From assembly GCF_001921215.1 (NCBI RefSeq), contig NZ_MSIF01000026.1, positions 62,001 through 126,000 on the forward strand: a stretch of DNA of 64,000 nucleotides. Direction: 5' to 3'. The first letter of the stretch is position 1. Each line of letters opens with the position of its first letter. This document shows, piece after piece, positions 1 through 9,503 of the stretch. The notes under the pieces were generated by a model. That model was given only the letters and a program-made list of their open reading frames with translations. It did not search any database and had not been told where the DNA came from. This DNA comes from Actinophytocola xinjiangensis. GTDB taxonomy: Bacteria; Actinomycetota; Actinomycetes; Mycobacteriales; Pseudonocardiaceae. The position numbers and the translations under genes were made by a program.

Positions 1-1
1 C

Positions 2-1291
<1,290 letters not shown>

Positions 1292-1390
1292 GTTCGTTGT
1301 TTGTGGGGTTGTGGGTTTCCCTGGTGGTGTGGGTTGTGGGGGGTTTGTTTGTCTTGCCCGGGTCTGGCGGTGGATTTTACGGGCGGCCAC

Positions 1391-1461
1391 TCACGCCTCA
1401 AGAGGCCCTGAACTGGGCTTTGTCTGGGTTCGTGTTCACCTGTGGGCCTCTTGACCCGTGA
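1391..1461. repeat. Long imperfect inverted repeat
   Basis: Arm 1391-1408 reads TCACGcctCAAGAGGCCC and arm 1444-1461 reads GGGCCTCTTGacccGTGA, its reverse complement apart from about three central bases. The loop is 35 nt. It lies downstream of gdhA and next to two shorter hairpins. It could act as a terminator, or be a dispersed palindromic (REP-like) element. The inverted repeat is seen directly; the role is inference. Confidence 0.6.
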
Positions 1462-1489
1462 GCCTCCGCCGCCCTGAGGCAGGGCCTTA

Positions 1490-1530
1490 GGGGCAGGGCT
1501 GCGCCCTGCCCCTGGCGGTGTCCACCGCCA
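1490..1530. terminator. Tandem hairpins between convergent genes
   Basis: Two perfect stem-loops lie back to back. Arms GGGGCAGGGC (1490-1499) and GCCCTGCCCC (1503-1512) have a 3-nt loop. Arms TGGCGGTG (1513-1520) and CACCGCCA (1523-1530) have a 2-nt loop. The position between convergent gdhA and the response regulator gene suits a bidirectional terminator, although no U-tract follows. Confidence 0.6.
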
Positions 1531-1697
1531 GACCCGGGTGGGCGAGGGCTCCGTGGTGGGGGGTTCTGGTTTGGCCTGTGTCTGTCCGTTGGAGGCTGGG
1601 CCGTGACGGGGAGGCTCGGGTGAGCCTCCGGCGGGCCGAGTCGGGTCGGGTCGGGTCGGTCGCTGGTGTGGGTCGGTCTCGAGGTCAAGCCCGAATA

Positions 1698-2357
1698 TCA
1701 GGGCTCTATCAACCCGGCCCGAATGGCATAGCGAGTCAACTCGACGCGATCCCGCAACCCCAGTTTCTGCAACAGGTTGGCTCGGTGGCGCTCCACGGTC
1801 TTCGCGCTGATCACCAGCATGGAGGCGATCTCCTTGGTGGAATGGCCCTCGGCCACCAGCTTGAGAATCTCCTCCTCCCGAACGGTGATGGGCCGATCAG
1901 GCGGGTCGTCCCCGTCATGCGCCCGGTCCAGATAGTTGCGGATCAACGCCGAAACCGCCCCGTGGTACAGGAACGGCTCGCCCCGCATGGCCGCCCGGCA
2001 GGCCTCCACCAGATCCCGGTCAGCCACCGACTTCAGAACATATCCGGAAGCCCCGACCTTCAACGCCTCGAAGAAGAACTGCTCGTTGTCGTGCATCGTC
2101 AGGATGAGAATGCGCAGATCGGGCGACAATCGAGACAGTTCCCGGGCGGCCTGCAATCCGGTCAACCGAGGCATGGCGATATCCAGGATCGCCAGATCGG
2201 GCGACGTCGCCCGAGCCTGTTCGATGGCCTCGGCCCCGTCGCTGGCCTCGGCCACCACGGTCAGATCAGGCTCGTTGTCGAGAATCAGCCGAACCCCACG
2301 ACGGACCAGCGCATGGTCGTCGGCAAGCAGGATGCGCGCCGGGGACGGTGTGGTCAT
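1698..2357 (-). CDS. NarL/FixJ-family response regulator
   Basis: 219-residue response regulator. The N-terminal receiver has acidic pocket residues D13/D14 (LADDHA) and phospho-acceptor D59 (LAILDIAMP). The C-terminal LuxR-type HTH covers roughly residues 150-215 (TVREEEILKLVAEG, KTVERHRANL). It probably binds DNA after phosphotransfer from the kinase encoded just upstream; the two genes overlap by four bases (2354-2357), so they are translationally coupled. No target is evident; the divergent ion-transport operon is a possible one (inference). Confidence 0.93.
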   Translation of the reverse strand: MTTPSPARILLADDHALVRRGVRLILDNEPDLTVVAEASDGAEAIEQARATSPDLAILDIAMPRLTGLQAARELSRLSPDLRILILTMHDNEQFFFEALKVGASGYVLKSVADRDLVEACRAAMRGEPFLYHGAVSALIRNYLDRAHDGDDPPDRPITVREEEILKLVAEGHSTKEIASMLVISAKTVERHRANLLQKLGLRDRVELTRYAIRAGLIEP

Positions 2358-3307
2358 GAACGCTCCGCGGAAATCGGTATGACAAGTCGTATCTCGGTTC
2401 CACCGGCTGGCCCGGCGCCGACGGAAAGCTTGGCATCAACCAGCAGCGCACGTTCACGCATCCCCTGGATCCCGGCTCCCTCCGCCGCCCCGCCCACGCC
2501 ACGCCCGTCGTCCCGGATGCGCAGTTCCACCCCGGGGCCGGAGCGACGCAGGGTCAGGTCGACGTGGCGGGCGCCGGCGTGGCGGGCGGTGTTGGTCAGG
2601 CTCTCCTGGGCCACCCGGTAGATCACCAGCTCGGCCTCCTCCCCCAGTTCGGGGAGGTCCTGGCCGAAGGACTTGCGCACGCTCAGACCCGTCGGCTCGG
2701 CGATCTCGGCGGTCAGGGCCTTCAGCGCGGAGATCAGGCCCAGCTCGGTGAGCACCCCGGGGCGCAGCCGGCGCGCGATGCGGCGGATCTCGTCGAGGCT
2801 GCTCCTGGTCGTCTCCTGCACCTGGCGCAGCTCGTCGCACACCGGGGGCGGCGCGTGGTCGGCCACCCGCTTCAGCTCCAGCAGGACGGCGGTGAGGGTC
2901 TGGCCCACCTCGTCGTGCAGCTCCTGCGCGACCCGGTGGCGTTCGGCCTCCTGCGCGGACAGCGCGCGCGCCGCGCTGCGGCCCCGCTCGGCCTCCAGCC
3001 GGTCGAGCATGCCGTTGAAGGCGCGGATCAGGTCGGCGATCTCCCCCCGGCCGTTGGCGACCGGACGCGGACCAGGGCGCAGCAGGTCCACAGTGGTCAT
3101 CGCTCTGATCAGGCGTTGCAGCGGCGCCAGGCCCACCCGGAACAGCAGCGCGTTGAGGGCCAGCATCACCCCGAGACCCGTCGCCAGGACCAGGGCCTCG
3201 GTGAGCAGTGCCGGCGTCGACACCGTCACCGGACCCAGCAGCAACGCGATCGTGGCTGCCAGCACCACCACCGCGTTGAGCAGGAAGATCCGCCAGAACA
3301 ACGACAC
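2354..3307 (-). CDS. NarL-type sensor histidine kinase
   Basis: 317-residue membrane histidine kinase. Two predicted TM segments (about 7-28 and 37-58) flank a very short external loop, so ligand sensing is probably within the membrane or cytosol. A HAMP-like linker (59-108) leads to a HisKA_3 dimerisation domain with phospho-acceptor H131 (QELHDEVGQ) and a C-terminal HATPase (YRVAQESLTNTARHA, DDGRGV, GIQGMRERA). It is the first gene of a two-gene unit with the response regulator. Confidence 0.92.
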   Translation of the reverse strand: MSLFWRIFLLNAVVVLAATIALLLGPVTVSTPALLTEALVLATGLGVMLALNALLFRVGLAPLQRLIRAMTTVDLLRPGPRPVANGRGEIADLIRAFNGMLDRLEAERGRSAARALSAQEAERHRVAQELHDEVGQTLTAVLLELKRVADHAPPPVCDELRQVQETTRSSLDEIRRIARRLRPGVLTELGLISALKALTAEIAEPTGLSVRKSFGQDLPELGEEAELVIYRVAQESLTNTARHAGARHVDLTLRRSGPGVELRIRDDGRGVGGAAEGAGIQGMRERALLVDAKLSVGAGPAGGTEIRLVIPISAERS

Positions 3308-3790
3308 GCACAGCCTCCTCGTCAGACCATCTCGTCACACCATGGCCATCAACCCAACATGTACCCGCGCGACGAGCTGGCGGCATCCGTGCCAGCCCTC
3401 ATCTCCTGGCGGTGCCCACACCTACCAGAGCCGCGATGTGGGTGCGAGCACGGATGGCGCCGAAGGTCCGATATGGGCGATTGTGGAGGCCGGGCACCCG
3501 CTTCGGGGATCGGAGGGGGAATGAGGAGAGCACGCAGGTGGCGGGTGTGGTCGATGGCGACCGTCGCGACCACGGTCCTGGTCATCGGGGTCGCACTCGG
3601 GCACGGTGTGCTCATCGCCGCCGGCCTCGTCCTCCTCGCGACGGCGGGACTGGGGGTGCCCGAGCGCCAGCCGGGTACATGGTTCTCCCCATCCAGGATG
3701 GGTGCTGACACCGATGGCTCCGACCAGCACTTTCAGCGAGAATCGACGGTGACCACAGTCGCTTGTGGCATGAGGAGGGAGCAGTCCGGC
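3308..3790. other. Divergent promoter region with a doubtful hydrophobic reading frame
   Basis: 483 bases between the divergent kinase gene and the KhtT-like gene; promoters for both must lie here. A frame opening at ATG 3521, with GGAGG just upstream, encodes two hydrophobic stretches (MATVATTVLVIGVALGHG, then IAAGLVLLATAGLG) and runs in frame, without a stop, into the KhtT-like gene. So a longer form with an N-terminal membrane anchor (180 residues) cannot be excluded. A good RBS (GAGGAGGGA near 3772) before ATG 3791 favours the short form. Confidence 0.5.
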
Positions 3791-4063
3791 ATGAACATCA
3801 CCCACACGACAGTGCCCGGCACCGGCAAGCTGACCCACCTCGTCACCCGCGGCGGTCAGCGATTCGCCGTCCTGGTCACCGACGACCGCCGGCAGCTGCT
3901 GGTCTACGAACCGGACATCGATCCCGACGTGCCTGTGCAAGCCATCGACCTGGACGCCGACGAGGCCGTCGAGGTAGCGGCGATACTGCACGACCGGTCG
4001 CTCGTTGAACGAGTCGACGCACTGGAACGCGCCGTCGCGGCCGTGGCCAGGGAGCGCCGGTGA
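3791..4063 (+). CDS. KhtT-like N-terminal domain protein (cation antiporter regulatory subunit type)
   Basis: 90-residue cytosolic protein resembling the N-terminal domain of KhtT, the regulatory subunit of K+/H+ antiporters. It has the typical opening ([12 protein letters not shown]...), then a beta-rich segment ([19 protein letters not shown]) and an acidic helix ([15 protein letters not shown]). The usual C-terminal RCK_C ligand domain is absent, so it is a stand-alone regulatory module. Its stop overlaps the next start by four bases (GTGA at 4060), and the operon continues into a CBS protein and an NhaD-type transporter. It probably modulates that transporter (inference). An in-frame start at 3521 would add a hydrophobic N-terminus. 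Confidence 0.72.
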   Translation: MNITHTTVPGTGKLTHLVTRGGQRFAVLVTDDRRQLLVYEPDIDPDVPVQAIDLDADEAVEVAAILHDRSLVERVDALERAVAAVARERR

Positions 4064-4575
4064 GTACCGAAGCAGTTCAGCCGACACGGCTCATAAGCAC
4101 AACCGGGGCTGGTGCCATGCAAGCAAGTGACATCGCCGCGCACGTGCCGACGGTGACCGCGAGTGATCCGGTCGCCAAGGCGGTGCGGGTGATGGCAGTC
4201 AGCCGGTTGCCCGGTCTGATCGTGGTGGACGAGTGGTCCCGGCCCAAGATGGTGCTGCCGGGGACCCAGGTCCTGCGCCTGGCGGTGCCCGAGGCGTTCC
4301 AGAAGGACCCCGCGCTGGTGCGGGCGATCGACGAAGAATCCGCTGACCACTTCTGGGTGGAATTGGGCTCACGGACAGTAGCCGAGTGTGCGCCAGTGTC
4401 GGCACCCCGGCCGGTCACCATCCGTGCCGACGCGACGTTGCTCGAGGTTGCCGCGCTGATGGCGCGACAACACAGCCCACTCATCGCGGTCGTCCACCCC
4501 GACGGCTCACTCATCGGAGCGATCACCCTCGAACGGCTGATCACCAGCCTGGCGGTGTTCACCACCGACGAGTAA
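4060..4575 (+). CDS. Tandem CBS-domain protein
   Basis: 171-residue cytosolic protein with two CBS motifs (about residues 20-80 and 105-165), which typically pair to bind adenine nucleotides. The opening [38 protein letters not shown] and the closing [16 protein letters not shown] are characteristic. The GTG start at 4060 overlaps the preceding stop; an alternative ATG at 4117 would remove an unconserved N-terminus. It is probably an energy- or ligand-sensing regulator of the downstream transporter (inference from operon position). Confidence 0.88.
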   Translation: MSTEAVQPTRLISTTGAGAMQASDIAAHVPTVTASDPVAKAVRVMAVSRLPGLIVVDEWSRPKMVLPGTQVLRLAVPEAFQKDPALVRAIDEESADHFWVELGSRTVAECAPVSAPRPVTIRADATLLEVAALMARQHSPLIAVVHPDGSLIGAITLERLITSLAVFTTDE

Positions 4576-4667
4576 CCGCTCCCAGACCATCTCCCCCACC
4601 CGTCCGGGCCCCGGCCATGCGCCGGTGCCCGGACGTGCCATGCCCGAAAACAGAGGAGGCAGCTCCC

Positions 4668-4709
4668 GTGCACCCCCTTGACGGTGGCCCCCCGGGGTTT
4701 GACACGTGA
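4668..4709 (+). CDS. Possible 13-codon leader peptide before the transporter
   Basis: A short frame with GTG 4668 and a strong upstream GAGGAGG encodes MHPLDGGPPGFDT. Its TGA (4707-4709) overlaps the transporter start GTG (4706-4708) as GTGA. The RBS seems placed for this frame, while the transporter has no RBS of its own at the right distance, so translational coupling through the small frame is likely. The peptide is not recognised. Confidence 0.45.
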   Translation: MHPLDGGPPGFDT

Positions 4710-5992
4710 GCGCGGTTCTTGCCCTCGCGATCTTCGTCACGGCGTACTTCTTCATCGCCACCGAGAAGATCGACAAGGTCAAGGTGGTGCTCGTCGCGGC
4801 CGGCGCCATGGCCGCGCTCGGCCTCATCCCCGGCTCCGAGGTGTTCTTCTCCGAACACGCCGGCATCGACTGGAACGTCATCTTCCTGCTGTTCGGGATG
4901 ATGATCATCGTCGGGATCATCAAACAGACCGGGCTGTTCGACTACCTCGCCATCTGGGCGGCCAAGAAGTCCAAGGGCCGGCCCTACCGGCTGATGGTCA
5001 TGCTCATGGTGATCACCGCGATCGCCTCGCCGTTCCTGGACAACGTCACCACGATCATGCTGGTCGCGCCGGTCACCGTGGTGGTCTGCGACCGGCTGCA
5101 GATCTCGGCCAAGCCGTACCTGATCGCCGAGATCCTGGCCTCCAACATCGGCGGCGCCGCCACCCTCATCGGCGACCCGCCCAACATCATCATCGGCAGC
5201 CGCGCCGGCCTGACGTTCACCGACTTCCTGGTGCACATGGCGCCGATCGTCGTGGTCGTGTTCGCCGTGTTCGTGCTGTTCACCCGGGTGCTGTTCCGCA
5301 AGTCGTTCCAGTACCACCCGGAAAAGGTGGCCTCGGTGATGGCGCTCAAGGAGCGCCGGGCGATCACCGACCCTCGGATGCTGCGCCGCTGTCTGGCCGT
5401 CTTCGCCCTGGTCGTGGCCGGTTTCGCGCTGCACGCCACGCTGCACCTCGACCCGGCGATCGTCGCGATGGTCGGCGCCGGGCTGATGCTGCTGGTGACC
5501 AGGGCCGAGGTCACCGACGTGATGCGCGAGATCGAGTGGCAGACCCTGGTCTTCTTCATGGGCCTGTTCGTGATGGTCGCCGGCCTGGTGCACACCGGGG
5601 TGATCGAGACCGTCGGCACCTGGGCGATCACCGCGTTCGGCGACAACTTCTTCCTGGCGGCGACCTCACTGCTGTTCGGGTCGGCCATCCTGGGCGCGTT
5701 CTTCGACAACATCCCGTACGTGGCGACGATGGCCCCGATCGTGGAGGACCTGGCGGCCGGGGCACCGACCCCGGAGACCGGCCGCTCGCTGTGGTGGGCG
5801 TTCGCCCTCGGCGCCGACTTCGGCGGCAACGGCACGGCGGTGGCGGCCAGCGCGAACGTCGTGGCCATCGGGATCGCCGCCCGCACCGGTCACCCGATCT
5901 CGTTCTGGCAGTTCACCCGTTACGGTCTGGTCGTCACGGCGCTGAGCACGTTGATGGCCTGGGTGTACGTCTGGCTGCGGTACTTCCTCTGA
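4706..5992 (+). CDS. ArsB/NhaD-family ion transporter
   Basis: 428-residue polytopic membrane protein of the ion transporter superfamily that includes ArsB, NhaD and CitM; probably exports Na+ or an oxyanion in exchange for H+. About 11 hydrophobic segments are visible. The two pseudo-symmetric halves carry the signatures SPFLDNVTT (108-116) with GDPPN (156-160), and GAFFDNIPYVATM (about 340) with ADFGGNGTAVAASANV near the C-terminus. It is co-transcribed with KhtT-like and CBS regulators, which favours a regulated cation antiporter over arsenite export; no arsenic genes are nearby. The GTG start overlaps a 13-codon leader frame. Confidence 0.88.
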   Translation: MSAVLALAIFVTAYFFIATEKIDKVKVVLVAAGAMAALGLIPGSEVFFSEHAGIDWNVIFLLFGMMIIVGIIKQTGLFDYLAIWAAKKSKGRPYRLMVMLMVITAIASPFLDNVTTIMLVAPVTVVVCDRLQISAKPYLIAEILASNIGGAATLIGDPPNIIIGSRAGLTFTDFLVHMAPIVVVVFAVFVLFTRVLFRKSFQYHPEKVASVMALKERRAITDPRMLRRCLAVFALVVAGFALHATLHLDPAIVAMVGAGLMLLVTRAEVTDVMREIEWQTLVFFMGLFVMVAGLVHTGVIETVGTWAITAFGDNFFLAATSLLFGSAILGAFFDNIPYVATMAPIVEDLAAGAPTPETGRSLWWAFALGADFGGNGTAVAASANVVAIGIAARTGHPISFWQFTRYGLVVTALSTLMAWVYVWLRYFL

Positions 5993-6064
5993 GCTACATC
6001 CCCGGGATGACCACGACCCGGAGTTGCATACCGGGACGGACGCGGCGCGGGCCGGTGCTCCCTA

Positions 6065-6100
6065 CGTTCGGTGAGGTTCTCGTTGCTGCCTCACCGAACG
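6065..6100. promoter_or_regulatory. Perfect 12-bp inverted repeat just before an esterase gene
   Basis: CGTTCGGTGAGG (6065-6076) and CCTCACCGAACG (6089-6100) are exact reverse complements with a 12-nt spacer, ending 10 bases before ATG 6111. The site could be a dimer operator, or an mRNA hairpin that limits access to the RBS (GGGGAA at about 6101-6106). The repeat is seen directly; the role is inference. Confidence 0.6.
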
Positions 6101-6110
6101 GGGGAATCCC

Positions 6111-7235
6111 ATGCGTGTCCTGTACGGCGCTCTGGCCGTGGTCCTGACACTGGCCGTCCAGTCCGCCCCACCCGTGTCCGCCGGTCCCGTGCCCCGGCTG
6201 CCGGCGCCCACCGGGCCACATCCGGTCGGCACGACCTCGCTGCACCTGGTCGACACGTCCCGGCCGGACCCGTGGGTGCCGTCGGTGGCCCACCGGGAGC
6301 TGATGGTGTCGGTGTTCTACCCGGCCGCCCGGGGCCACGGGCCGACCCGGCACTTCCTGACCGTCGCCGAGGCGACGGCCGTACTGGACGAGGCCGGCAT
6401 CACCGAGGTGACCGCGGCGGCCATCGCCTCGACCAGGACGAACGCGGTGGTCGACGCGCGGCCGGTCGGGCGCCCACAAGGCCTGCCGCTGCTCGTGCTG
6501 TCACCGGGGTTCAAGCGCCCCCGGGCGACGCTGACCACCCTGGCCGAGGACCTCGCCAGCCACGGCAACGTGGTCGCGGTCATCGACCACACCTACGAGA
6601 ACGTCGCCACGACCTTCCCCGACGGGCGGGTCGCGCCGTGCGCGGCGTGCGGCTCCTACGACCCGGCGTTCTGGGACAAGCTGCACGCCGGCCGGGCGGC
6701 CGACGTGTCGTTCGTGCTCGACGAACTGACCGGGCCACGCCCGCCGTGGCGCGGCGCCGGCCTGATCGACGCCAGCCGCATCGCGATGGGCGGGCACTCC
6801 GTCGGCGGCGCCGCCACCCTGGTCACGATGCGTGAGGACGAGCGGATCCTGGCGGGCTTCGACGCCGACGGCACGGCCGACGTCGCCCTGCCGGAGGGCG
6901 GCCTGGACCGGCCGTTCCTGTTCCTCGGCCGGGCGAACACCTACACGCCGGGCATCGGGCCGGAGTCCCGGTCGTGGGAGACGGTGTGGCCCCAGCTCAC
7001 CGGCTGGCGGCGGTGGCTGGTGGTGGAGGGCATGCAGCACCCGTCGTTCACCGACATCGGCCTGGTGGGTGAGGAGTTGGGCCTGGACTTCGGTGCCGAC
7101 ACCCCGGCGCGGCGCGGCGCGGCCATCTTCCGGGCCTACACCCGGGCGTTCTTCGACCTGCACCTGCGGGGCACGCCGCAGCCGCTGATGACCGCGCCCT
7201 CGCCGCGTTACCCGGAGGTCACGTTCATCGGCTGA
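6111..7235 (+). CDS. Secreted PAF-acetylhydrolase-like / dienelactone-type esterase
   Basis: 374-residue alpha/beta hydrolase with a Sec signal peptide (hydrophobic 5-20, ending near SAGP), so probably extracellular. The nucleophile elbow is GHSVGG (S230). FDADG near 254 and QHPSF near 310 supply candidate Asp and His of the triad. The fold and motif order fit the platelet-activating factor acetylhydrolase / plasma lipase group, which hydrolyses short-chain esters; the true substrate is unknown. It is a single gene, preceded by a perfect inverted repeat that overlaps its translation-initiation region. Confidence 0.82.
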   Translation: MRVLYGALAVVLTLAVQSAPPVSAGPVPRLPAPTGPHPVGTTSLHLVDTSRPDPWVPSVAHRELMVSVFYPAARGHGPTRHFLTVAEATAVLDEAGITEVTAAAIASTRTNAVVDARPVGRPQGLPLLVLSPGFKRPRATLTTLAEDLASHGNVVAVIDHTYENVATTFPDGRVAPCAACGSYDPAFWDKLHAGRAADVSFVLDELTGPRPPWRGAGLIDASRIAMGGHSVGGAATLVTMREDERILAGFDADGTADVALPEGGLDRPFLFLGRANTYTPGIGPESRSWETVWPQLTGWRRWLVVEGMQHPSFTDIGLVGEELGLDFGADTPARRGAAIFRAYTRAFFDLHLRGTPQPLMTAPSPRYPEVTFIG

Positions 7236-7328
7236 GGGTGGTTGTCCGGCCCGGTCTGTCGGCGGCGGCCGCCGGTGAGCAGGTCCGCACCCGGACCTCA
7301 CCGGCGGCCGGCCGTCGGGCGTGCCGGT

Positions 7329-8537
7329 TCACCGGCGCCGGGCCGCGTACACCGCGATCCCGACGGCCAGCACGCCCGCGCCGCCGGCGACCGACTGCCA
7401 CGGCAGCGTGCCGGCCAGCCCGAGGCAGCCCACCAGCCCCAGGCCGCTGACCACCCTGGACGCGCCGGGCAGCGTCCAGGCCGAGGCGTTGGCGATCGCG
7501 TAGTACACGAGCACCCCGAACGACGAGAACCCGATCGCCGCCCGCACGTCCGCGACGGCCACCACCGCGGCGACCACGACCCCGACCACGACCTCCGCCC
7601 GGTGCGGTACGCCGAAGCGGGGGTGCACGGCGGCGAGCGGCGTGGGCAGGTGCCGGTCGCGGGCCATCGCCAGCACGGTCCGCGAGACGCCGAGCACCAG
7701 CGCCAGCAACGAGCCCAGCGCCGCGCACGCGGCCCCGACCCGCACCGCCGGGTCCAGCCACGCCGCCCCGGCGGCCCGCACCGCGTCCGACAGCGGCGCC
7801 GCCGAGCGCGCCAGCCCGTCGGGCCCCAACGCGGCCAGTGCCGCGACCGCGACCAGCGCGTACACCACCAGCGCGATCCCCAGGGCGAGCGGAACGGCCC
7901 TCGGGATCGTCCGCGCCGGGTCGGCCACCTCCTCCCCCAGCGTGGCGATCCGCGCGTAGCCGGCGAAGGCGAAGAACAGCAGTCCCGCCGCCTGCGCCAC
8001 CCCGAGCACGCCGCCGTGCCCGCCGTCGGCGATCCGCGCGACCGCGCCCCCGCCCAGGCCCGCCACCACCACCCCCGCCAGCACCGCGAGCACCACCGCC
8101 ACCAGAACCCGGCTCAGCCAGGCCGATTTCCGCACCCCGCCGTAGTTCACCGCCGTCAGCACCACCACCGCCGCGACCGCGACGACCGTGGCGTGCTCGG
8201 GCCACACGTACAGCCCGACCGTCAACGCCATCGCCGCACACGAGGCGGTCTTGCCGACGACGAAGCTCCAGCCGGCCAGGTAGCCCCAGAACGGGCCGAG
8301 CCGCTCCCGGCCGTACACGTAGGTCCCGCCCGAGGCGGGGTAGCGGGCCGCCAACCGCGCCGAGGACGTGGCGTTGCAGTAGGCGACCACGGCCGCCACC
8401 CCCAACGCCGCCAGCAGCCACGCGCCGGCCGCCCGCGCCGCCGGCCCGAGCGCCACGAAGATCCCGGCTCCGACCATCGCCCCGAGCCCGACCACCACCG
8501 CGTCACCCAGCCCCAGCCGACGCCGCAACTCACCCAT
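7329..8537 (-). CDS. APC-family amino acid/polyamine permease
   Basis: 402-residue membrane transporter of the APC superfamily with about 12 hydrophobic helices. The first unwound helix motif GLGAMVGAGIFVALG, the segment ARYPASGGTYVYGRERLGP and the helix-6 region AGLLFFAFAGYARIATLGEEVADPARTIPRA are typical of LeuT-fold amino acid permeases. Its ATG shares one base with the TGA of the upstream TetR gene (TGATG at 8535-8539), so the two are translated as a unit. Substrate unknown. Confidence 0.88.
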   Translation of the reverse strand: MGELRRRLGLGDAVVVGLGAMVGAGIFVALGPAARAAGAWLLAALGVAAVVAYCNATSSARLAARYPASGGTYVYGRERLGPFWGYLAGWSFVVGKTASCAAMALTVGLYVWPEHATVVAVAAVVVLTAVNYGGVRKSAWLSRVLVAVVLAVLAGVVVAGLGGGAVARIADGGHGGVLGVAQAAGLLFFAFAGYARIATLGEEVADPARTIPRAVPLALGIALVVYALVAVAALAALGPDGLARSAAPLSDAVRAAGAAWLDPAVRVGAACAALGSLLALVLGVSRTVLAMARDRHLPTPLAAVHPRFGVPHRAEVVVGVVVAAVVAVADVRAAIGFSSFGVLVYYAIANASAWTLPGASRVVSGLGLVGCLGLAGTLPWQSVAGGAGVLAVGIAVYAARRR

Positions 8538-9154
8538 CAGCGGGGGAACCCGGTGCCGGGCAAGGAGCCGGGTGGGAGGCCGAGGAGGCGTTCCACCGCC
8601 CAGGTGTGGGTGCGCAGCGTGCGGTCCACAGAGGACGCCGGGTCGGCGAGGTCGTCGTTGAGGTCCTGGGTGAGGGTGGCGAGCAGGTGGGCGGCGGCGG
8701 GCGGGTCGGGGACGGTGAAGCGGCCTTCGGCCACGCCCTGGGCGACGATCGCCGTCAGGGGCCCGGTGAGGCGGGCGACGATCGCGACGCGGGCCCGCTG
8801 GCGCACGCGTTCGTTGCCCTCGGCGGACCAGACGCGCAGGGTGCGCACCAGGTCCGGCGCGGACAGCTCGGCGAACACCGCGACCAGCTTCGCCACGGCG
8901 TCGTGGTGCGGGTCGGTGGCGATGGGGTCGAGGGTGGCGGCGACGGTCCCGGCGACGCTGTCGACCACGGCGGACAGCAGCTCCTGTTTGGACACGAAGT
9001 AATGGTAGAAGGCGCCTCGGGAGGCCCTGGCCTCGTCGAGGACGTCCTGGACGCTGGTGCGGTCGTAGCCTCTCGTCTCGATCAGCGTTCTGGTGACGTC
9101 GAGGAAGTGTTCGCGGCGGCGGGCGCGCGCCGCCTCGTCAACGGTTCGTGGCAT
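8537..9154 (-). CDS. TetR/AcrR-family repressor
   Basis: 205-residue TetR regulator. The N-terminal HTH (about 32-53: TSVQDVLDEARASRGAFYHYF) is canonical; the C-terminal ligand domain is unassigned. I chose ATG 9154 because GGAGGG sits at ideal spacing; an upstream ATG at 9196 adds 14 residues without an RBS. It is directly coupled to the APC permease gene and probably controls this bicistronic unit, but no clear palindrome was seen upstream. Confidence 0.88.
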   Translation of the reverse strand: MPRTVDEAARARRREHFLDVTRTLIETRGYDRTSVQDVLDEARASRGAFYHYFVSKQELLSAVVDSVAGTVAATLDPIATDPHHDAVAKLVAVFAELSAPDLVRTLRVWSAEGNERVRQRARVAIVARLTGPLTAIVAQGVAEGRFTVPDPPAAAHLLATLTQDLNDDLADPASSVDRTLRTHTWAVERLLGLPPGSLPGTGFPR

Positions 9155-9273
9155 CCGTCCCTCCGGGGTCGCGCGCTGGAAGTCCGCGTAGGTCACCGTG
9201 CCACGGTCGGCGGCGGTCGGCAGGTGATCTCCCCCACCCGCTGACGCGCCGAACCGGCCGTCGGGGCCGGTGC

Positions 9274-9503
9274 TCAGAAGCCGATCGCCTCCCGCAGCAG
9301 CGGTACCGTCACCCGGCCCGCCCGGATCTCGGCGTTGAGCACGAGCAGGGCGCTGAGGCGACCACCACCGACCCGGTCTCGGTGACCGCCGCGACGTCGT
9401 CGAGGATCTCGGTGACGAACCCGTTGGCGTTGAGCGCGGCGGCGGCGCGTTCCAGGCGCCGCACGGCCACCGGCTCGGTGAACGCCGCGGTCCCGGCGGT
9501 CAT
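9274..9503 (-). pseudogene. Decayed LUD-domain gene remnant (LutC-like)
   Basis: From ATG 9503 the frame encodes a typical LUD-domain N-terminus (AAFTEPVAVRRLERAAAALN, then ANGFVTEILDDVAA). It jumps straight to an internal LUD segment (VTETGSVVVASA), and then, in another frame, to the usual LUD C-terminus (LLVLNAEI, then VTVPLLREAIGF and TGA at 9274-9276). Family members are about 200 residues; here roughly 80 codons remain. Two internal deletions, one shifting frame, explain this. The start still overlaps the upstream SnoaL-like stop (TGATG), a relic of operon coupling. Family identity is from remembered LUD sequence patterns. Confidence 0.7.

Larger units (their letters stand above)
1292..1697. 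other. Intergenic region with clustered inverted repeats
   Basis: 406 bases between convergent genes, with no convincing coding potential. It holds a long imperfect inverted repeat (1391-1461), two adjacent perfect hairpins (1490-1530) and a short TCGGG tandem run near 1640-1659. The hairpins are listed separately. Short frames on both strands here have no family resemblance. Confidence 0.7.

Noticed and set aside
1636-1660. TCGGG short tandem run
   Set aside because: About four copies only; likely slippage in GC-rich DNA, with no sign of a VNTR or array.
1518-2621. + frame of 367 codons opposite the response regulator
   Set aside because: Shadow of the conserved receiver and LuxR domains.
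2564-3520. + frame upstream of the KhtT-like gene, opposite the histidine kinase
   Set aside because: Gln/His/Arg-rich shadow; only the part from about 3521 on has any credible protein features.
3349-3711. - frame of 120 codons between the kinase and KhtT-like genes
   Set aside because: No RBS or family resemblance, and the region is needed as a divergent promoter.
4706-5992. Arsenite exporter call for the NhaD-type protein
   Set aside because: ArsB similarity is superfamily-wide; no ars genes nearby, and KhtT/CBS partners fit cation exchange better.
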